Assembly: GCA_016929805.1 (NCBI GenBank)
Contig: JAFGIB010000401.1
Span: 1-50,142, forward strand
DNA length: 50,142 nt
Source: Deltaproteobacteria bacterium
Lineage (GTDB): Bacteria; Myxococcota_A; Polyangia; Polyangiales; JAFGIB01
Reading direction: 5' to 3'
The notes below the pieces were generated by a model, which did no database searches, was not told where the DNA came from, and saw only the letters and a list, made by a program, of their open reading frames with translations. Positions 45,972 to 50,142 of the stretch are shown piece by piece. Position 1 is the first letter of the stretch. Every line of letters begins with the position of its first letter. Made by a program: the position numbers and the translations under genes.

Positions 45972-46637
45972 ATGAATACGAATATCGGTCTGATTGGCAA
46001 AAAGCTCGGCAATTCTCAAATTTTCCTGGAAGACGGCAATGTTGCTCGAGTGACCGTCATACAGGTCGGCCCCTGTTTGGTTTTAGGGAAACGCACCGCG
46101 GAAAAAGATGGGTATACGGCTCTTATTCTGGGTTTTGGTAAAAAACGCTCGAAGTTGGTCAACAAACCGCTTGCCGGTTTTTACGCTAAAAACAAGCAAG
46201 AACCCGCGGAAGTTATTCGGGAATTTCGCCTATCTGAAGCGGAGGTGGGGAAGTTCGAGGTGGGTCAACAGCTCAAGCCGTCAGACTGTTTCGGGGTCGG
46301 CCAAAAGGTCGACGTATCGGGAATATCTCGAGGTCGAGGTTTTTCCGGAGTCGTAAGACGCTGGAATATGCCGGGCGCGGGCTCGATTTCCCACGGAGCG
46401 CACGAATATAAGCGGCACGTCGGCTCAATCGGCTGTAACATGACGCCCGGACGAACGCTTCGCAATAAGAAGCTACCCGGGCAATACGGTAACGAGCGGG
46501 TCACCGTGCTGAATCTCGAGGTCGCGAAGGTCATCGACGACCCGGCGATCATACTGTTGAAGGGGGCTGTGCCCGGGGCTCGCAACGGCGTGGTTTCCGT
46601 TCGAATAGCGGTGATGGGATCGGCGCGCGCGGCATAG
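45972..46637 (+). CDS. rplC: ribosomal protein L3, outside a ribosomal operon
   Basis: The 221-residue product matches bacterial uL3. It has NIGLIGKKLGNSQIFLEDGN at the start, then GRGFSGVVRRWNMPGAGSIS, VGSIGCNMTPGRTLRNKKLP and GQYGNERVTVLNLEV. In the region where E. coli L3 carries a methylated glutamine, this protein reads GCNMTPGR, so that glutamine is absent. L3 is normally encoded in the S10 operon beside rplD; here HEAT-repeat and rlmE genes flank it instead. It could be the only copy, moved, or a second paralogue. rlmE follows after 23 bases, both concerned with the large subunit. Confidence 0.93.
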   Translation: MNTNIGLIGKKLGNSQIFLEDGNVARVTVIQVGPCLVLGKRTAEKDGYTALILGFGKKRSKLVNKPLAGFYAKNKQEPAEVIREFRLSEAEVGKFEVGQQLKPSDCFGVGQKVDVSGISRGRGFSGVVRRWNMPGAGSISHGAHEYKRHVGSIGCNMTPGRTLRNKKLPGQYGNERVTVLNLEVAKVIDDPAIILLKGAVPGARNGVVSVRIAVMGSARAA

Positions 46638-46660
46638 GCCGAGGTTTCTAAAGCAACGCG

Positions 46661-47254
46661 ATGGCGAGGCCGCAAGACGCGTTCGGCAAGCACGCCAAAA
46701 AAGAGGGGTATCCCGCTCGTTCGGTTTTTAAGCTCCAGGAGATCGACCAACGGGTTCGCTTGCTGCGTCCCGGCATGCGCGTGCTCGATCTAGGCGCTTT
46801 TCCGGGTTCGTGGACGCTCTACGCGAGTAAACAGCTCGGCCTCTCGGGACGGGTGGTCGCAATCGACATCCAACGCCGCGAAACGGGGCTGCCGCCGAAC
46901 GCTGAATACCGCCAGGCCGATATCTTTGAAATCGATATCGCAGAACTTAAAGCTTACTCTCGCTTTGATCTCGTTATCAGCGACATGGCGCCGAATACGA
47001 GCGGTAATCGCGACCGAGACCAATACTTGAGTTACGAGCTATACATGAGAGCGCTGGAAATCGCGCGCGAGGTCCTGGTGCCTCAAGGCAATTTCGTGGG
47101 AAAGATTTTTCAAGGCCCTGATTTCCAGAATGCACGACAGACAACCAGCTCTTGCTTCGACAAAGTCCGCATCATGAAACCGCGGGCGTCGAGGCGCGAG
47201 AGTTACGAGGTTTTTTTAGTCGGGCTCGGTTTTATCAGGAACCGACGCCCGTAG
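46661..47254 (+). CDS. rlmE: 23S rRNA 2'-O-ribose methyltransferase RlmE (FtsJ)
   Basis: The 197-residue product is an FtsJ-type methyltransferase that modifies U2552 in the peptidyl transferase centre. The catalytic K-D-K-E set is visible: Lys in ARSVFKLQEID, Asp in DLVISDMAPNTSG, Lys in GNFVGKIFQG and Glu in RRESYEVFLVG. The SAM-binding motif is VLDLGAFPGSWTLYAS. Length is normal. It directly follows the L3 gene, a reasonable partnership in large-subunit maturation. Confidence 0.95.
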   Translation: MARPQDAFGKHAKKEGYPARSVFKLQEIDQRVRLLRPGMRVLDLGAFPGSWTLYASKQLGLSGRVVAIDIQRRETGLPPNAEYRQADIFEIDIAELKAYSRFDLVISDMAPNTSGNRDRDQYLSYELYMRALEIAREVLVPQGNFVGKIFQGPDFQNARQTTSSCFDKVRIMKPRASRRESYEVFLVGLGFIRNRRP

Positions 47255-47332
47255 AAGTCGTACAGGAAGGTAGTGAGCTCGGCCCGTAACGAAAACCGAG
47301 ACACGCTCTCGCTCGTAGAAGTTTTCTATTAT

Positions 47333-48352
47333 TCAGACAACGCTATCGTATTGAAGGTCAGATTCCACCATCAGCTCAACCAAATTCTGAAAGGTCGTGC
47401 GCGGTTTCCAACCCAACCGCTCGCGCGCCTTGGTCGCGTCGCCTTTAAGGGCGTCGACCTCGGCCGGACGGTAGTAATCCGGGCTTACCTCCACGCGTAC
47501 AACACCGCTTGAATCTATACCCCGGGCCTCCATCGCATCCCCATGCCACTGTAACGGGATACCGACCTTACTAAAAGCGAGATCGGCGAACTCTCGAATC
47601 GAATGCGACTCGCCCGTTGCGAGCACGTAGTCGTCCGCTTGATTCTGCTGAAGCATCAACCACATCCCTTCGACGAATTCAGCGGCGTACCCCCAATCGC
47701 GCTTCGCGTCGAGATTGCCCAATACGACTTTGTCTTGCTTGCCCCGGGAAATTCTGCTGGCCGCAAGAGAGATCTTGCGCGTTACGAATTCCTCGCCGCG
47801 AAGCGGAGATTCGTGATTGAATAGAATTCCACAACAGGCAAAGGTGCCGTATGACTCGCGATAGTTGACCGTGATCCAATGGCCGAAAACCTTGGATACG
47901 CCGTAGGGGCTTCGAGGGTGAAACGGCGTCGTTTCGCTCTGTGGCGTCTGCTGCGCTTTGCCGAACATCTCGCTAGTAGAGGCTTGATAAAAGCGAATCT
48001 TTGGGTTGACCGTTCGAATCGATTCGAGCAGGTGCAATACCCCGATCGCGTTTATCGTCGTGGTGACGATCGGCTGCTCAAACGAAGCGCTGACAAAACT
48101 CTGCGCCGCGAGGTTGTAGATCTCGTCCGGTTGAACTCGGTCCAAGGTCCGTAGAACGTTGGAATACTCGAGAAGATCCATGTACATGTGATGGATGTCC
48201 GATTCGATTCCCAATCGTTTCGCTCGCCAATGGGTCGCATCTCCGCTGCGCCTGTCCGCGCCCCAAACCCGATAGCCTTTTTCCAAAAGGAATTTCCCGA
48301 GATATGTCCCATCTTGTCCGCGGATACCGGTCACCAATGCGGTCTTCGCCAT
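47333..48352 (-). CDS. gmd: GDP-mannose 4,6-dehydratase
   Basis: The 339-residue product is an NADP-dependent short-chain dehydratase of the sugar pathway to GDP-fucose, GDP-rhamnose or perosamine. The cofactor motif is GIRGQDGTYL (usually GITGQDG), followed by NLAAQSFVSASFEQP. The catalytic Thr-Glu lies in ASTSEMFGKAQQTPQSE, and the Tyr-Lys in SPYGVSKVFGHW. FNHESPLRGEEFVTRKI is a family signature. It is convergent with rlmE and probably feeds surface polysaccharide synthesis, although no other sugar gene is in the window. Confidence 0.93.
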   Translation of the reverse strand: MAKTALVTGIRGQDGTYLGKFLLEKGYRVWGADRRSGDATHWRAKRLGIESDIHHMYMDLLEYSNVLRTLDRVQPDEIYNLAAQSFVSASFEQPIVTTTINAIGVLHLLESIRTVNPKIRFYQASTSEMFGKAQQTPQSETTPFHPRSPYGVSKVFGHWITVNYRESYGTFACCGILFNHESPLRGEEFVTRKISLAASRISRGKQDKVVLGNLDAKRDWGYAAEFVEGMWLMLQQNQADDYVLATGESHSIREFADLAFSKVGIPLQWHGDAMEARGIDSSGVVRVEVSPDYYRPAEVDALKGDATKARERLGWKPRTTFQNLVELMVESDLQYDSVV

Positions 48353-48435
48353 CTTGTACGCTCCGGTTACTCAACTCCGTTTGTCACAGCGTTATCTCTG
48401 TAGCACAGCTTTGGATACAGACCCAGCCCGCGAAC

Positions 48436-49740
<1,305 letters not shown>

Positions 49741-50142
49741 TGATACTGCTCTATCTCTATTCTTACCCTATCTTCTATCTATTCTGCCTGAACGGGAGAA
49801 AATACGCAAGTAGCCGATATCACAGATCGATTTCTTTAATGAAACAGAAAGCCAATTGGATATTTGAATTTATAGTGTATTTTCTACTCTTCTACCTTTT
49901 CCATAAGTCATTTTACACCTACGCGAGAACTGGCCTCACGGAGAGAAGGGGACGGTCCTGCAAAGTCGCATCGATAACGTCTCTTCGATATCTGTGCGAT
50001 CGTAAGCGTTCAGGGGGGCAAACAAGTCGGCGGCCAATTCGCCCGTAAAACCGAACGCGCCCGCAGTGCCGGCGAGGATGGTACTTGCTGTACCTGACGA
50101 GCCGGCGCGAGGACGAAAGCCGGTTTTACGGGATGAATTGGC
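49741..50142. other. right-edge region, no confident gene
   Basis: The AT-rich stretch after the DUF4015 start holds a 102-codon plus-strand frame (from 49740) that shows no family and loses its coding look after the first 60 codons. It is likely the promoter region of the minus-strand gene. An inverted-repeat element (50033-50142) closes the window. Confidence 0.45.
50033..50142. repeat. inverted-repeat element at the window edge
   Basis: The left arm (50033-50053) and right arm (50121-50142) are near-perfect inverted copies: GCCAATTC, a one- or two-base difference, then CCCGTAAAACCG. Inside, GCCGGC occurs on both sides and GGTAC/GTACC flank a short centre near 50080-50093. This makes a nested hairpin of about 110 bases without a gene. 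The size fits a miniature inverted-repeat element or a structured intergenic repeat. Its true right end may lie beyond the window. Confidence 0.55.

Overview
The window is bacterial, gene-dense and moderately GC-rich. Its main content is a contractile injection system of the extracellular type (eCIS; PVC/Afp-like), inserted beside ordinary chromosomal genes. The order holB-metG-HEAT protein, a free-standing ribosomal protein L3 gene next to rlmE, a sigma-54 activator and a yeast-like purC suggest a deltaproteobacterium in the broad sense (Myxococcota, Bradymonadota or a relative). That placement is inference; no rRNA gene is present.

Region 1 (1-2070) is the left edge. It holds degraded sequence, a tail-fibre-like gene whose 5' end looks frameshifted (527-1748), and a candidate -24/-12 (sigma-54) promoter at 2020-2036.

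Region 2 (2071-22967) is one tightly packed plus-strand eCIS operon. Many neighbours overlap by 4 to 8 bases. The order is small winged-helix protein, sheath, tube, baseplate assembly chaperone, disordered protein, Pvc16-like terminator, AAA+ ATPase, small protein, CIS-tube/Afp7-like protein, LysM/gp53-like protein, gpD-like hub, gpV/gp5-like spike, gp25-like wedge, two baseplate-J-type proteins, gpI-like protein, and a DUF6519 protein with a fibre-like tail. One sheath and one tube gene are present. I could not find a PAAR tip or a recognisable tape measure.

Region 3 (22968-31552) is the payload and control end. A 1302-residue protein carries the DUF4157 (eCIS-core) domain, internal helical repeats and a C-terminal His-Me-finger nuclease-like domain. 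A membrane-anchored KAP-type NTPase follows. Relics of duplicated gene 3' ends lie on both sides of this pair: a piece of the fibre C terminus before it and a piece of the effector C terminus after it. A convergent sigma-54 activator without a sensor domain closes the locus and pairs logically with the promoter at 2020-2036.

Region 4 (31553-35272) is accessory: a gene-poor kilobase, an excisionase-like antitoxin with a PIN toxin, and an orphan integrase-type transposase.

Region 5 (35273-49740) is mostly housekeeping: a QueG-like Fe-S protein, GNAT, MutY, Nudix, PurC, a small membrane protein, HolB, MetG, a HEAT-repeat protein, L3, RlmE, Gmd and a DUF4015 glycosidase-like protein. An ABC-type ATPase plus TOPRIM-like pair at 39879-41523 interrupts it and resembles an anti-phage cassette. 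The right edge carries a 110-base inverted-repeat element (50033-50142).
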